From the IMG/VR virus record IMGVR_UViG_3300035698_017111, positions 1 through 64,000 of that record: a stretch of 64,000 nt of DNA. One strand, given 5' to 3'. Shown in pieces: positions 36,058 to 44,212 of this stretch. Position 1 is the first letter of the stretch. Each line of letters begins with the position of its first letter. The notes under the pieces are model-generated. The model was not told where the DNA came from. It saw nothing but the letters and a program-made list of their open reading frames with translations, and searched no databases. The translations under genes were made by a program, and so were the position numbers. This DNA is from a virus.

Positions 36058-36528
36058 ATGGCACCGATTTACGAACCAGCAGAGGATATTCAGAAGATGG
36101 TTCATCTTCTGATTGAAAAGAGACCAGATCTTTTTGGAGGAATTGATCCAGATATGATTACCTGTGGTCTGAGGGTTGACAAACCAGCACCAGCAAGTCA
36201 GAAGTGTGTTTTGAAGATTGAAGGTATTCGTGGTTCTAAAACGCTTCTTACTGCCAAGAAATATCTCATCCACGGATACGCCTCTATGTGGGGTCGTTTG
36301 TGTGGAGAGAAGAAGGTTGCCCATGTTGCAAATATGTTGAAGAGAATTGAGATTCCGACAGAAGAAGAGTTGATGAAACTCAACGACAAGGGTCAAGATT
36401 ATGAGTGGGGCAAACTTCAAAAACCAGATGTTTCAGATTGGCGAAGCTTTATTGAAGAACTTGGTGTTGGTTGGGCAGACGAAGATAGTACTATCCCCAA
36501 CATTGCCGACACTAAAGTGCAAGTTTAA
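36058..36528 (+). CDS. Hypothetical protein, possibly related to phage metallopeptidases
   Basis: The 156-residue protein begins YEPAEDIQKMVHLLIEKRPDLFGGI and ends KPDVSDWRSFIEELGVGWAD, an outline reminiscent of phage metallopeptidase-like proteins. The HExxH motif is absent; KKVAHVANMLKRI is at the corresponding place. It may be a non-catalytic relative; the resemblance is weak. GGAGGAAA precedes the ATG. Confidence 0.65.
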   Translation: MAPIYEPAEDIQKMVHLLIEKRPDLFGGIDPDMITCGLRVDKPAPASQKCVLKIEGIRGSKTLLTAKKYLIHGYASMWGRLCGEKKVAHVANMLKRIEIPTEEELMKLNDKGQDYEWGKLQKPDVSDWRSFIEELGVGWADEDSTIPNIADTKVQV

Positions 36529-36548
36529 CGCCAGGACGGAATATTAAA

Positions 36549-37229
36549 ATGCCTAAGAAAAAGAGTGGTCTGTTTGTGACTGTAGAGGGTCCAGATGGAT
36601 CTGGAAAAACAACGTTAATAAAAGAAATCGCAAAGTGGCTGGATAATGTAGTCAAAAAGACATATGTTCTTACTAAAGAACCTGGCAGTCCACATTGTGC
36701 TGTTTGTACAGATCTTAGGGAATTTATTCTTTCTCCAAAGAATGACATTGACCCTGAAGCAGAGGTCTTCCTGTATATTGCGGACAGATGTCAACATGTC
36801 CAGAAAATCATCAAGCCAGCTCTTGATGAGGGAAAATTGGTTCTTTGTGACAGATACATAGACTCTACATATGCCTACCAAGGATGGGGGCGAAGATACG
36901 GTAAAGAAGAAGCACTTGAGCATATCGAATACTTAAATAAAAAGTCTACAGGAGGACTTGTTCCAGATCTAACAATTCTTCTCATGGTCGATCCAGAAGT
37001 TGGTATGATGCGAATCTCCAAAGACAAAGATCGAGATGGGGAAGATAGGATCGAGAGAGAAAAGATGGCTTTCAAGACTAGAGTGTGGGAAGGGTATAAA
37101 TCTCTCTTTGAAAAAGAAAAAAAGAACAGGAATTTCCTTCTAATCAATACAGACGATAAAAGCCCAGAGCAATGCGTGACCGAGGTGATTGAACAGCTTG
37201 GTCTATTTATAGATTCAAAACTGGCTTAA
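36549..37229 (+). CDS. tmk: Thymidylate kinase
   Basis: VTVEGPDGSGKTTLIKE is the P-loop, CDRYIDSTYAYQG the dTMP-binding DR(Y/F) motif, and DKDRDGEDRIE the LID region. The 226-residue length is normal. It phosphorylates dTMP to dTDP, and together with the next gene and NrdJ it supplies dNTPs to the phage replisome. Confidence 0.94.
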   Translation: MPKKKSGLFVTVEGPDGSGKTTLIKEIAKWLDNVVKKTYVLTKEPGSPHCAVCTDLREFILSPKNDIDPEAEVFLYIADRCQHVQKIIKPALDEGKLVLCDRYIDSTYAYQGWGRRYGKEEALEHIEYLNKKSTGGLVPDLTILLMVDPEVGMMRISKDKDRDGEDRIEREKMAFKTRVWEGYKSLFEKEKKNRNFLLINTDDKSPEQCVTEVIEQLGLFIDSKLA

Positions 37230-37241
37230 TTGGAGAAAAAA

Positions 37242-37898
37242 ATGCTCATTGGTCTATGTAGCCTGGTTCCCCAGGTAGGTAAATCTACTATCTCGAAACA
37301 CCTGAAGAGAGAACATAACTTTCTAACTGGAGAGCTCAGTGAACCAATTATGGTTTTAGCCGAGAAGTACTTTGGCTACAATGGAGAAAAGTCTGATCCT
37401 AAACAAAGACGAATTCTTCAAGAACTTGGGTTGATGTCAAAAAATCTATATCCAACAATGTGGGTTTATCATTGCTTGGGTCTAATGAGAAGGAAACTGT
37501 GGGGTTTGCCATTGGGCATTAACCCCACGTTTCTTTTCTATTATCAATATGAAGAGGTGATGGGTCAAGTTAAAGAAAAAGGTGTGTTTGATTTCTTAGA
37601 AGGACACGATGCTGTTCTTTCTGGTATTAGAAGTCCAGAAGAAGCTGACGAGATCAAGGCACTTGGTGGAAAAGTTGTTTTAATCAGAAACGATAGATTA
37701 CAAGCAGCAGAGAATGTTCATGCCGTTGAAAATGCACTGTCAGACTACGAGTTCGACTATGTTATAAAAAACAATTTCGACCTTATCGTATCAAACAATA
37801 AGTCTTTTGAAGATCTTTATGAAATAGTTGATAAATTGATGCAAGAAATTAATGGAGAGCAAAATGGAAGAGAAAAAGGTTCTGTATCGAAAGTATAG
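37242..37898 (+). CDS. Deoxynucleoside monophosphate kinase-like protein
   Basis: ATG 37242 follows GGAG. SLVPQVGKSTISKHL is a P-loop like that of T4 gp1-type dNMP kinases; LSGIRSPEEADEIKALGG in the C-terminal half fits the same family. It shares 35 bases with the dnaX start. The exact nucleotide specificity is unknown. Confidence 0.8.
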   Translation: MLIGLCSLVPQVGKSTISKHLKREHNFLTGELSEPIMVLAEKYFGYNGEKSDPKQRRILQELGLMSKNLYPTMWVYHCLGLMRRKLWGLPLGINPTFLFYYQYEEVMGQVKEKGVFDFLEGHDAVLSGIRSPEEADEIKALGGKVVLIRNDRLQAAENVHAVENALSDYEFDYVIKNNFDLIVSNNKSFEDLYEIVDKLMQEINGEQNGREKGSVSKV

Positions 37899-38967
37899 AC
37901 CACAGAAACTATCCGAAGTAGTTAGCCAAGACCATGTTAAACAAACACTGACAAAAGCAGTAAAGCAAAACAGACTATCCCACGCATATCTATTTACTGG
38001 TATTCGTGGCACTGGTAAAACCACAATTGCTAGAATCCTATCACAAATAGTCAATTGTGATAATGGTCCTAGTGTTGAGTATGATGTTAATAGTAAGATT
38101 TGCAAATCCATCATTGCTGGATCGTGTCCTGATGTACATGAATTAGATGCCGCAACACATTCGTCTAAAGACGACATTCGTGATATAAAGAAAATGGCTT
38201 ACAATAACCCAATTATGGCTAGAAAGAGATTCTTTATTGTGGATGAGGTACATTGTCTGAGGGGTCCTGCTGCATCTGCTTTACTTAAAATTCTTGAAGA
38301 ACCACCACCCACAGCAATGTTTGCTCTTTGTACAACAGAATCACATAAAATTCTTCCTACAATTCAATCTAGATGTCAGAGATTTGATTTGATTAAAATC
38401 TCTATCAGTCAAATAACAGAACATCTTCAAGGGATTTGTGAAAAAGAAAAAAGAAAAATAACAAAAAGTGCCTTGACTCTTATTGCCAAAGCAGCACAGG
38501 GTAGCGTTAGGGATGCTTTGAGTATGCTTGATTCTGTGTTTGGTAGGTTTGAAGAAGGTGAAGATGTAAAAGATAGTGATGTCTCCAGCATTATAGGCAA
38601 ATCGAACTTCACGTTTTGCATGAATCTTTTCAAGTATATAAGAACAAATGATTATAGAGGGTCTATTAGTCTTGTTAAGGGAGCAACAAATTCTGGCGTT
38701 GATCCTCAAAAGATATTTTTAGATCTATTGGAATACGTTCACGATCTTCTTATTGGAAAGTTCATGGACACTGACAGTCACATCCATGAAGAGGATAGTG
38801 TCAAGAACAAGTGGATTGAAGAAAGAGATCAGGTTTCCGAAAAAACACTTTTGTATTGTACTAACGTTTTGAATAAGTATATTACAGATATCAACACAAT
38901 GCCCAAGATAGATTTGATGTTGGACGTGTGTATTATTCACATGATGCAGGGACCAAAAAATAAGTAA
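37864..38967 (+). CDS. dnaX: DNA polymerase III gamma/tau-like clamp-loader ATPase
   Basis: I choose ATG 37864, which follows GGAGAG. The 367-residue protein opens with VLYRKYRPQKLSEVVSQ, then GIRGTGKTT (Walker A, 46-53), FIVDEVHCL (Walker B) and QSRCQRF (the SRC arginine finger). The ATPase and collar domains are present but the long tau extension of bacterial DnaX is missing, so it is gamma-like. Partners encoded here are the clamp (44947) and a delta-like subunit (46238). Confidence 0.94.
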   Translation: MEEKKVLYRKYRPQKLSEVVSQDHVKQTLTKAVKQNRLSHAYLFTGIRGTGKTTIARILSQIVNCDNGPSVEYDVNSKICKSIIAGSCPDVHELDAATHSSKDDIRDIKKMAYNNPIMARKRFFIVDEVHCLRGPAASALLKILEEPPPTAMFALCTTESHKILPTIQSRCQRFDLIKISISQITEHLQGICEKEKRKITKSALTLIAKAAQGSVRDALSMLDSVFGRFEEGEDVKDSDVSSIIGKSNFTFCMNLFKYIRTNDYRGSISLVKGATNSGVDPQKIFLDLLEYVHDLLIGKFMDTDSHIHEEDSVKNKWIEERDQVSEKTLLYCTNVLNKYITDINTMPKIDLMLDVCIIHMMQGPKNK

Positions 38968-38980
38968 AACACAGCCAAAG

Positions 38981-39009
38981 TTGACAAATTAGCCATTTTG
39001 TATCATATA
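38981..39009 (+). promoter_or_regulatory. Candidate sigma70-type promoter before the sigma-factor gene
   Basis: A perfect TTGACA (38981-38986) is followed after 17 bases by CATATA (39004-39009). Transcription would begin near 39015-39017, within the left arm of the hairpin at 39010-39036. Confidence 0.5.
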
Positions 39010-39036
39010 CCCTTGTAGACAGTAGTCCTACAGGGG
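39010..39036 (+). promoter_or_regulatory. Hairpin masking the ribosome binding site of the sigma factor
   Basis: CCCTTGTAG (39010-39018) pairs with CTACAGGGG (39028-39036), nine base pairs with one G-U. The right arm contains most of the AGGGGG binding site for the ATG at 39043. RNA reading through from dnaX would have this site paired; RNA from the promoter just upstream would lack most of the left arm. Confidence 0.6.
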
Positions 39037-39042
39037 GTTTGT

Positions 39043-39810
39043 ATGTACGGGGAAAAGAAATATAATAAAGATGTAGTGTACTTTGTAGACTTGTATCCTG
39101 GCATCAAATATAAGAAATTAGAGAAAGAAGAACTTCATGATAAAATAGAAAAAGCAAAAAATGGCGACAATTATGCATTTGAAGATATTCTTCGACATAT
39201 GCACAACTACCTTTGTTATCTAACTAAGTTTTTCTTCATACAGGGTGCTGAGGCACAAGACGTATATCAAGAAGGAATGATTAAACTTCTTAATGTTATT
39301 CAGAAATATGACAAAAATAAAGGAAGTTTTATTTCATTCGCACAATCCTCTATTCGAAAACACATCATTACATCTATCAATAAAGAACAGGCAAAAAAAA
39401 GAAAGGTTTTGAATCAATCTTTGAGTTTGAATTGCGAAACCAAAAATCAAGATGGTGAAATTGTTACATTTGCAGACACGATAACAGATGAGGGGCAGGA
39501 AACAAAAACCCCAACACCACTAGACCTCGTTCAAAAAGATCACGAAGAATATATTATTGAGAAAATTTCAGAAGTTCTTTCTGAAATGGAACAAAAAATA
39601 TTTGTTCTGAGATTCATAGAAAGTATGAGTTACAGGGATATAGCCAAAGAGCTCGGTCTAAAAAAGAGAAATAAAAAGACTGGCCGGATTATGTGGGATC
39701 AAAAATCTGTCGATAATGCAATTTGGCGTTCTAGGCCAAAGATTAAAAAAGCAATGGAACGTCTCAGGATTGATCCAAAAGCCTTAAACATTAAGCCAAA
39801 AAAGAAATAG
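39043..39810 (+). CDS. Sigma70-family RNA polymerase sigma factor
   Basis: The 255-residue protein has region 2 (AQDVYQEGMIKLLNVIQKYDKNKGSFISFA, then SIRKHI) and region 4 (LSEMEQKIFVLRFIESMSYRDIAKELGL with a recognition helix near KSVDNAIWRSRPKIKKAM). Regions 1 and most of 3 are missing, so it is a small alternative sigma factor. It could direct host RNA polymerase to middle or late phage promoters. A promoter and a hairpin over its binding site lie just upstream. Confidence 0.88.
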   Translation: MYGEKKYNKDVVYFVDLYPGIKYKKLEKEELHDKIEKAKNGDNYAFEDILRHMHNYLCYLTKFFFIQGAEAQDVYQEGMIKLLNVIQKYDKNKGSFISFAQSSIRKHIITSINKEQAKKRKVLNQSLSLNCETKNQDGEIVTFADTITDEGQETKTPTPLDLVQKDHEEYIIEKISEVLSEMEQKIFVLRFIESMSYRDIAKELGLKKRNKKTGRIMWDQKSVDNAIWRSRPKIKKAMERLRIDPKALNIKPKKK

Positions 39811-39824
39811 ACAAACGTTAATCT

Positions 39825-39884
39825 AAACCCTCTTTCCAATAACAGTATCGTATTACACAGAAGATACTATGGAATGGAGGGTTT
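39825..39884 (+). promoter_or_regulatory. Compound hairpin masking a ribosome binding site
   Basis: AAACCCTCTTTCC (39825-39837) pairs imperfectly with GGAATGGAGGGTTT (39871-39884), and inside the loop AGTATC (39844-39849) pairs with GATACT (39864-39869). The right arm includes the GGAGGG binding site used by the ATG at 39889. This would reduce translation unless the stem opens. Confidence 0.5.
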
Positions 39885-39888
39885 CCTT

Positions 39889-40341
39889 ATGATTATAAAA
39901 AAGTATAAGATAACATCTGAACGGCCAGAAGAAACTGAATTCGAAGTGGTTGTTGTTAGGAACACAACAAGCACAATGAAAAAGACTTCTGTCGTTGATG
40001 AGAATGGTATTGTGATTTCCGCAAGACGAGCACCAGATGTAACAACAGATACAGACGTTAAAGAAGGTATCTCTGCAGTTTCTATTCCAAGCAGAACACC
40101 AGCCATCGTGGAGATACTTGAGAAGGGTGACCAGTTTGGCCCCACAGTAACAGTACAGTCTGAGCCAGAGCCGGATCGAGTTCGGGCAGAACCTAAAAAC
40201 TTAACAAAAGTTATGAATAACGAGCTTGGCCCAGACGGCAGACCAGCTTCTATTGATCTAAATGCTCTCATGCATGAGGATGGAGCAAAACCACAACAAT
40301 TGCCCAATCCTGGGGATATTGTCTGGGCAGACGAGGACTAA
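39889..40341 (+). CDS. Hypothetical protein (150 aa)
   Basis: ATG 39889 lies seven bases after GGAGGG. The N-terminal half is beta-rich (KYKITSERPEETEFEVVVVRN); the C-terminal half is rich in Pro, Glu and Asp and looks disordered. No known domain. One base separates its stop from the next ATG. Confidence 0.65.
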   Translation: MIIKKYKITSERPEETEFEVVVVRNTTSTMKKTSVVDENGIVISARRAPDVTTDTDVKEGISAVSIPSRTPAIVEILEKGDQFGPTVTVQSEPEPDRVRAEPKNLTKVMNNELGPDGRPASIDLNALMHEDGAKPQQLPNPGDIVWADED

Positions 40342-40342
40342 T

Positions 40343-42355
40343 ATGATCCATCAACTTACAGCTCCAATTGAAGAAATAAAAGAATCTATGATTATTCATG
40401 GTGATTCTTTAGATATGATGAAGATGCTTCCGAGCAATTCTGTGCATTTGGTGTTCACATCACCACCATATGCTGGTTTGCTTAGGAAATATATCGAAGA
40501 TCCAAGAGATTTGGGTCAACTCCCTGTAGATAAGTTTGTAGATACGTTTATGGACTATGTTCATGAAATTACCAGAGTTTTAAGACACGAAGAGGGATGT
40601 GTTTTTATCCTAAACCTTGGTGAGAAATATGAAAATGGATTTGCCAGTTGTTATCCAGAAAAGATAATGCTTCGAACAGAGGCAGAAACCCCTCTTAGAG
40701 TGATTGATAAAGTACCGTGGTGCCTGTCTAATGATACAATGCTGTATGTCCGTTCTAAAAAGGGAGACATGCCAATGTCAATGCGTGATCTCTCTAGGCT
40801 AAAACCAGAAACAATTAAATTGTGGAATGGTGAAAATTGGACAAAGATAAAATCAATTTGGAAAAATAAAAATCCAGAAAAAATACTAAAAATAAAATTT
40901 AGAAATGGAGAAATGGTTTACTGCACAGATAACCATGGATGGCCAATACTAAATTCAACCAAATGTTCTTATAGTATTGTGAAGGCATCCGATTTATCTG
41001 TTGGTAATATTGTGTCCTCATGCAAATTACCAGAACCAAAAAATCCAAACACACCAGAGTTGATACCAGATGACTTGGGTTGGCTGGTTGGTTTGTATTT
41101 AGCGGAAGGCAGCAAAATGAAGGGTAAGAAAGCTATTCGGATTTCTGGACATTGTGACGAAAAAGATAGGCATGAAAAAACCATGCGTCTTGCCAAAAGA
41201 TATGGTGCGACTTGTAATATCTATTATCCAGAAGGAACTAAATCTGCAGAAATTCACATATATTCAAGATTTGTAGAATCATTAATAGATGAATATGTGT
41301 CTGGGAATAGTGCTTTAAACAAAAGACTCACTAATAAGTGTTGGAGTAGGAGCGATGTGTTTTTAAAAAACATCATTAAAGGCTATCTTGTCGGTGATGG
41401 ACATTGGGATTGTCCAAATGAAAGATGGAAACTCGGATTTTGCAGAAACAAGAATATTGCAGACAACATTAGAACAATTTGTTCTAGAATAGGTGCTTCA
41501 TGTAGAATAAGACCAGGTATCGTTTCTTTAAATGGTAAAAAATTCAAAAAATATTCTGGAGAAATACGATTTTCAACAAGAGATAACGACAAAAGTGATT
41601 ATGAAATTGTAGAGATCAAAGAGACGAAAAAAGCAACATCTTTTTGGGACCTTGAAGTTGAAGATGATCCGCATTTGTTCTCTCTTAATTCAGGGGTATT
41701 GACACATAACTGCAAACCGGATCCGATGCCTGGTAAAAAATCAAGACATGGAACTATTGCATGGGAACATGTTATTATCTTTGGAAGTCAATCTGATAAA
41801 ATAAATCAAAACAGAGATTTTATGTTAAGACCATATAAATCATCGACTAAAACAATCTCCACCAAAAAGAATAAAAAAGAAATCAGGAAACAAACTGGAC
41901 ATCCAATGAATGCGGCAAAGTGTTTTAAAAACATTGGTGCCGAGCCTTTTAACTACCTTGATACAGACACATTTCCAGAAGGTCCGATAGAAGATGTTTT
42001 TAATCGTATTGAATGCACTACACAGACCGTTAAGGGAAGTAATCATAAAGCACAAATGCCAGAAAAACTTGCCAGATACTTTGTTGGTGGATATTCACAA
42101 AGACAGCAATTCGTACTTGATCCATTTGGTGGTGGTGGGACAACCGCAGCTGTTGCATGGGGTCTTGACAGACAATTCGTCCACATTGATTTAGTGGCAG
42201 AAAACTGTGTAATTTCAGAAGAAAGAATTAAGAAAATACCACAAAAAAGAGATGTCTTTAATTTTCATGGCTTGTCGAAAGAATTGCCAAAGGAAAGAAT
42301 GGAAGACGTTAGTAGGCGTGTCTTGCAAGACGGAGAGAAACAAGACATCTTCTAG
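40343..42355 (+). CDS. Beta-class DNA methyltransferase interrupted by an intein
   Basis: The precursor starts at ATG 40343 (670 residues), one base after the previous stop. Residues 127-456 are an intein; the host enzyme is about 340 residues. Motif IV is VFTSPPYAGL near residue 33, and motif I is LDPFGGGGTTAAV near the C-terminus. Removal of the intein joins DKVPW to CKPDPMPGKKSRHGTIAWEH, matching the W-C-(H/K)K segment in the methyltransferase at 9539. Target base unknown; SPPY favours N4-cytosine. Confidence 0.92.
   Translation: MIHQLTAPIEEIKESMIIHGDSLDMMKMLPSNSVHLVFTSPPYAGLLRKYIEDPRDLGQLPVDKFVDTFMDYVHEITRVLRHEEGCVFILNLGEKYENGFASCYPEKIMLRTEAETPLRVIDKVPWCLSNDTMLYVRSKKGDMPMSMRDLSRLKPETIKLWNGENWTKIKSIWKNKNPEKILKIKFRNGEMVYCTDNHGWPILNSTKCSYSIVKASDLSVGNIVSSCKLPEPKNPNTPELIPDDLGWLVGLYLAEGSKMKGKKAIRISGHCDEKDRHEKTMRLAKRYGATCNIYYPEGTKSAEIHIYSRFVESLIDEYVSGNSALNKRLTNKCWSRSDVFLKNIIKGYLVGDGHWDCPNERWKLGFCRNKNIADNIRTICSRIGASCRIRPGIVSLNGKKFKKYSGEIRFSTRDNDKSDYEIVEIKETKKATSFWDLEVEDDPHLFSLNSGVLTHNCKPDPMPGKKSRHGTIAWEHVIIFGSQSDKINQNRDFMLRPYKSSTKTISTKKNKKEIRKQTGHPMNAAKCFKNIGAEPFNYLDTDTFPEGPIEDVFNRIECTTQTVKGSNHKAQMPEKLARYFVGGYSQRQQFVLDPFGGGGTTAAVAWGLDRQFVHIDLVAENCVISEERIKKIPQKRDVFNFHGLSKELPKERMEDVSRRVLQDGEKQDIF
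40721..41710 (+). other. Cis-splicing LAGLIDADG intein in a DNA methyltransferase
   Basis: Starts at Cys127 (CLSNDTMLYV) and ends at Asn456 (SGVLTHN), with Cys+1. Block B is YCTDNHGWPIL. LGWLVGLYLAEGSK and IIKGYLVGDGHWD are the two LAGLIDADG helices, so the endonuclease is probably active. The insertion site lies in the target-recognition side of the enzyme rather than in the catalytic SPPY motif. Confidence 0.93.
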
Positions 42356-42408
42356 AGAGTATGGTCGCACTCTATGTGTGTGCGTGAATTGAAATTAGGG
42401 GATAAATA

Positions 42409-43071
42409 ATGAAAACTCCAACAAGAATCCTCGTGGACTGGAGTGGCACAATCATCAGAGACTCTTCTATATTTCAGCAAATGGCAGAAGCGTCTGGATC
42501 ACCACATGCCATGTATTGTGGGCCACAATCATGGGATAACGTTAAATCAATAGGCCATTTTAATGCGTTTGATGAAATGACTAGTGGCAATCCATCACAG
42601 TTCTTTCTTTTGGGTGAAGAGTATTCAGACGCAGTAAAAACAATAAACTCTTACTGTGGATCCATGGGTATGGCATCCAAAACAGAAGTTCATGTCGTGT
42701 ATGACAACAAACCATCAATAGGAACCAAGACAGATGTTCTTACTGGTATGTTGGCAAAAGACTTTCAGGAAAGAGGTGGTAAGGCTAATGGTTTTTATGT
42801 AGACCCCAACAAACAGGGATTGGCAAAACGTCTACAAATAAAAATAGCAGTAGAAGATGATCCAAGAATTGCTCTATCTTTGGCTAGTCTTGGAATAAGG
42901 GTAGTTCTTATTTTGCGAAAATGGAATAGACTTTTTAATAAGGAAACTCTCCGGCTTATTGTACCGGAGCAAAAAACGATTCCTCTCATCGAAAACATCG
43001 TCTTGGTTGAAGATTGGATTGAGGCACGAGAGGTAATCGACAAACTCATAGAGGAGGTAGGATCAGAATGA
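42409..43071 (+). CDS. Putative HAD-like hydrolase
   Basis: ILVDWSGTII at the N-terminus resembles HAD motif I (DxxGT), with Trp-Ser in place of the usual residues, and KIAVEDDPRIALSLASLGIRVVLI near residue 145 resembles motif IV. AGGGGAT precedes the ATG. The middle region is unusual, so the substrate and even catalysis are uncertain. Confidence 0.65.
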   Translation: MKTPTRILVDWSGTIIRDSSIFQQMAEASGSPHAMYCGPQSWDNVKSIGHFNAFDEMTSGNPSQFFLLGEEYSDAVKTINSYCGSMGMASKTEVHVVYDNKPSIGTKTDVLTGMLAKDFQERGGKANGFYVDPNKQGLAKRLQIKIAVEDDPRIALSLASLGIRVVLILRKWNRLFNKETLRLIVPEQKTIPLIENIVLVEDWIEAREVIDKLIEEVGSE

Positions 43072-43286
43072 AGAAGGGTACTTTTTGGACAGAGGCAAGA
43101 GTTAAGAGATTGACGAATTACATGGAACAGTATAGTAGTCACTCGAACAAGTACAATAGGATTTCTAAACGATTTCGCTCAGCAGTTTCGCCAAACGCCG
43201 TCTACAAGAAGCTTGGTCGAATGGGTCTTCTTAAGGCCAATTGGTGTAAGTCGATTAAAAATACTAGAAAACGTTCACTTCGATAA
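43068..43286 (+). CDS. Small helix-turn-helix DNA-binding protein (72 aa)
   Basis: FWTEARVKRLTNYMEQY and SPNAVYKKLGRMGL resemble a GcrA/Myb-like helix-turn-helix in which VSPNAVYKKL is the recognition helix; a similar pattern (VTPNAVHNKYR) is found in the phosphoesterase at 24295. The protein is very basic. Its ATG overlaps the previous stop by four bases. Confidence 0.7.
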   Translation: MKKGTFWTEARVKRLTNYMEQYSSHSNKYNRISKRFRSAVSPNAVYKKLGRMGLLKANWCKSIKNTRKRSLR

Positions 43287-43304
43287 GGATCGTTTGGGAG
43301 AACT

Positions 43305-43339
43305 ACAAGCTAGTTCGACTAATCATTGGACTAGCTTGT
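43305..43339 (+). promoter_or_regulatory. Perfect 10-bp hairpin between a binding site and a start codon
   Basis: ACAAGCTAGT (43305-43314) and ACTAGCTTGT (43330-43339) pair perfectly around a 15-base loop. No binding site lies between the hairpin and the ATG at 43349, but GGGAGA (43296-43301) lies just before it. Folding would bring the two within about 12 bases. No T run follows, so it is not a usual terminator. Confidence 0.55.
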
Positions 43340-43348
43340 TCCTTTACC

Positions 43349-44212
43349 ATGTATAATCATAAACTAATCATCGGTGACTCTCGTAGAATGGACAATCTAG
43401 AAGATCAGTCTGTTCATTTGGTAGTTACGTCTCCACCATATTGGAAAATTAAAGATTATGGCGGGGATAATCAAATTGGCTATGGGTCTAATTACGAGAA
43501 GTATGTAGAAGACCTTAATTGTGTTTGGGATGGTTGTTATAGAGTATTGCACGATGGTTGTAAATTGTGCGTTAACATAGGTGATCAATTCTGCAGAGCC
43601 GTAAATTACGGCCGATACAAAGTAATACCTATTCGCAGTGAGATAATTCGATATTGTGAATATCGTGGTTTTGATTACATGGGTGCTATTATTTGGCAAA
43701 AGGTTACCAACTGCAACACGACAGGTGGTGCTCGTATTATGGGAAGTTATCCATACCCAAGGAATGGTATCGTGAAGATAGATTATGAATTTATTCTTAT
43801 CTTTAAGAAACCTGGAATATGCCAGCCAGCTAGTAAGGAAATAAAGGAAAAATCTAAATTAACAAAAGACGAATGGAATTCTTACTTCTCTGGACACTGG
43901 AATTTCAGTGGCAAGAGAAGAACTGAAGAACACATAGCTCCATTCCCAGTAGAACTACCACGAAGACTAATAAAGATGTTTAGTTTTGTTGGAGAAACCG
44001 TTTTAGACCCATTTTCAGGGAGTGGAACAACAGCAGCTGCAGCTTTGCGGCTTGATAGAGAATCTATTTCGTATGACACTCAAGATAAATATGTTTATGG
44101 ATCTGCAAATCGGTTGTTAAAAGATGTCGGTATCTTTGCTGACAAATACAATGTATCTTTGGAGAAACAATGCCAGGAACAAAGCCCACTAGTGTCATCG
44201 TACCTGTCTTGA
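43349..44212 (+). CDS. DNA methyltransferase, beta-class (SPPY)
   Basis: LVVTSPPYWKIKDYGG (motif IV) comes first, then LDPFSGSGTTAAAAL (motif I) near residue 220. The protein has 287 residues. Like the enzymes at 9539 and 40343 it has no adjacent restriction gene. The 3' end overlaps the glycosyltransferase gene by 43 bases. Confidence 0.9.
   Translation: MYNHKLIIGDSRRMDNLEDQSVHLVVTSPPYWKIKDYGGDNQIGYGSNYEKYVEDLNCVWDGCYRVLHDGCKLCVNIGDQFCRAVNYGRYKVIPIRSEIIRYCEYRGFDYMGAIIWQKVTNCNTTGGARIMGSYPYPRNGIVKIDYEFILIFKKPGICQPASKEIKEKSKLTKDEWNSYFSGHWNFSGKRRTEEHIAPFPVELPRRLIKMFSFVGETVLDPFSGSGTTAAAALRLDRESISYDTQDKYVYGSANRLLKDVGIFADKYNVSLEKQCQEQSPLVSSYLS

Noticed and set aside
42356-42373. AGAGT/ACTCT hairpin in the leader of 42409
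   Set aside because: Five base pairs with an eight-base loop can occur by chance and it does not include the AGGGGAT binding site.
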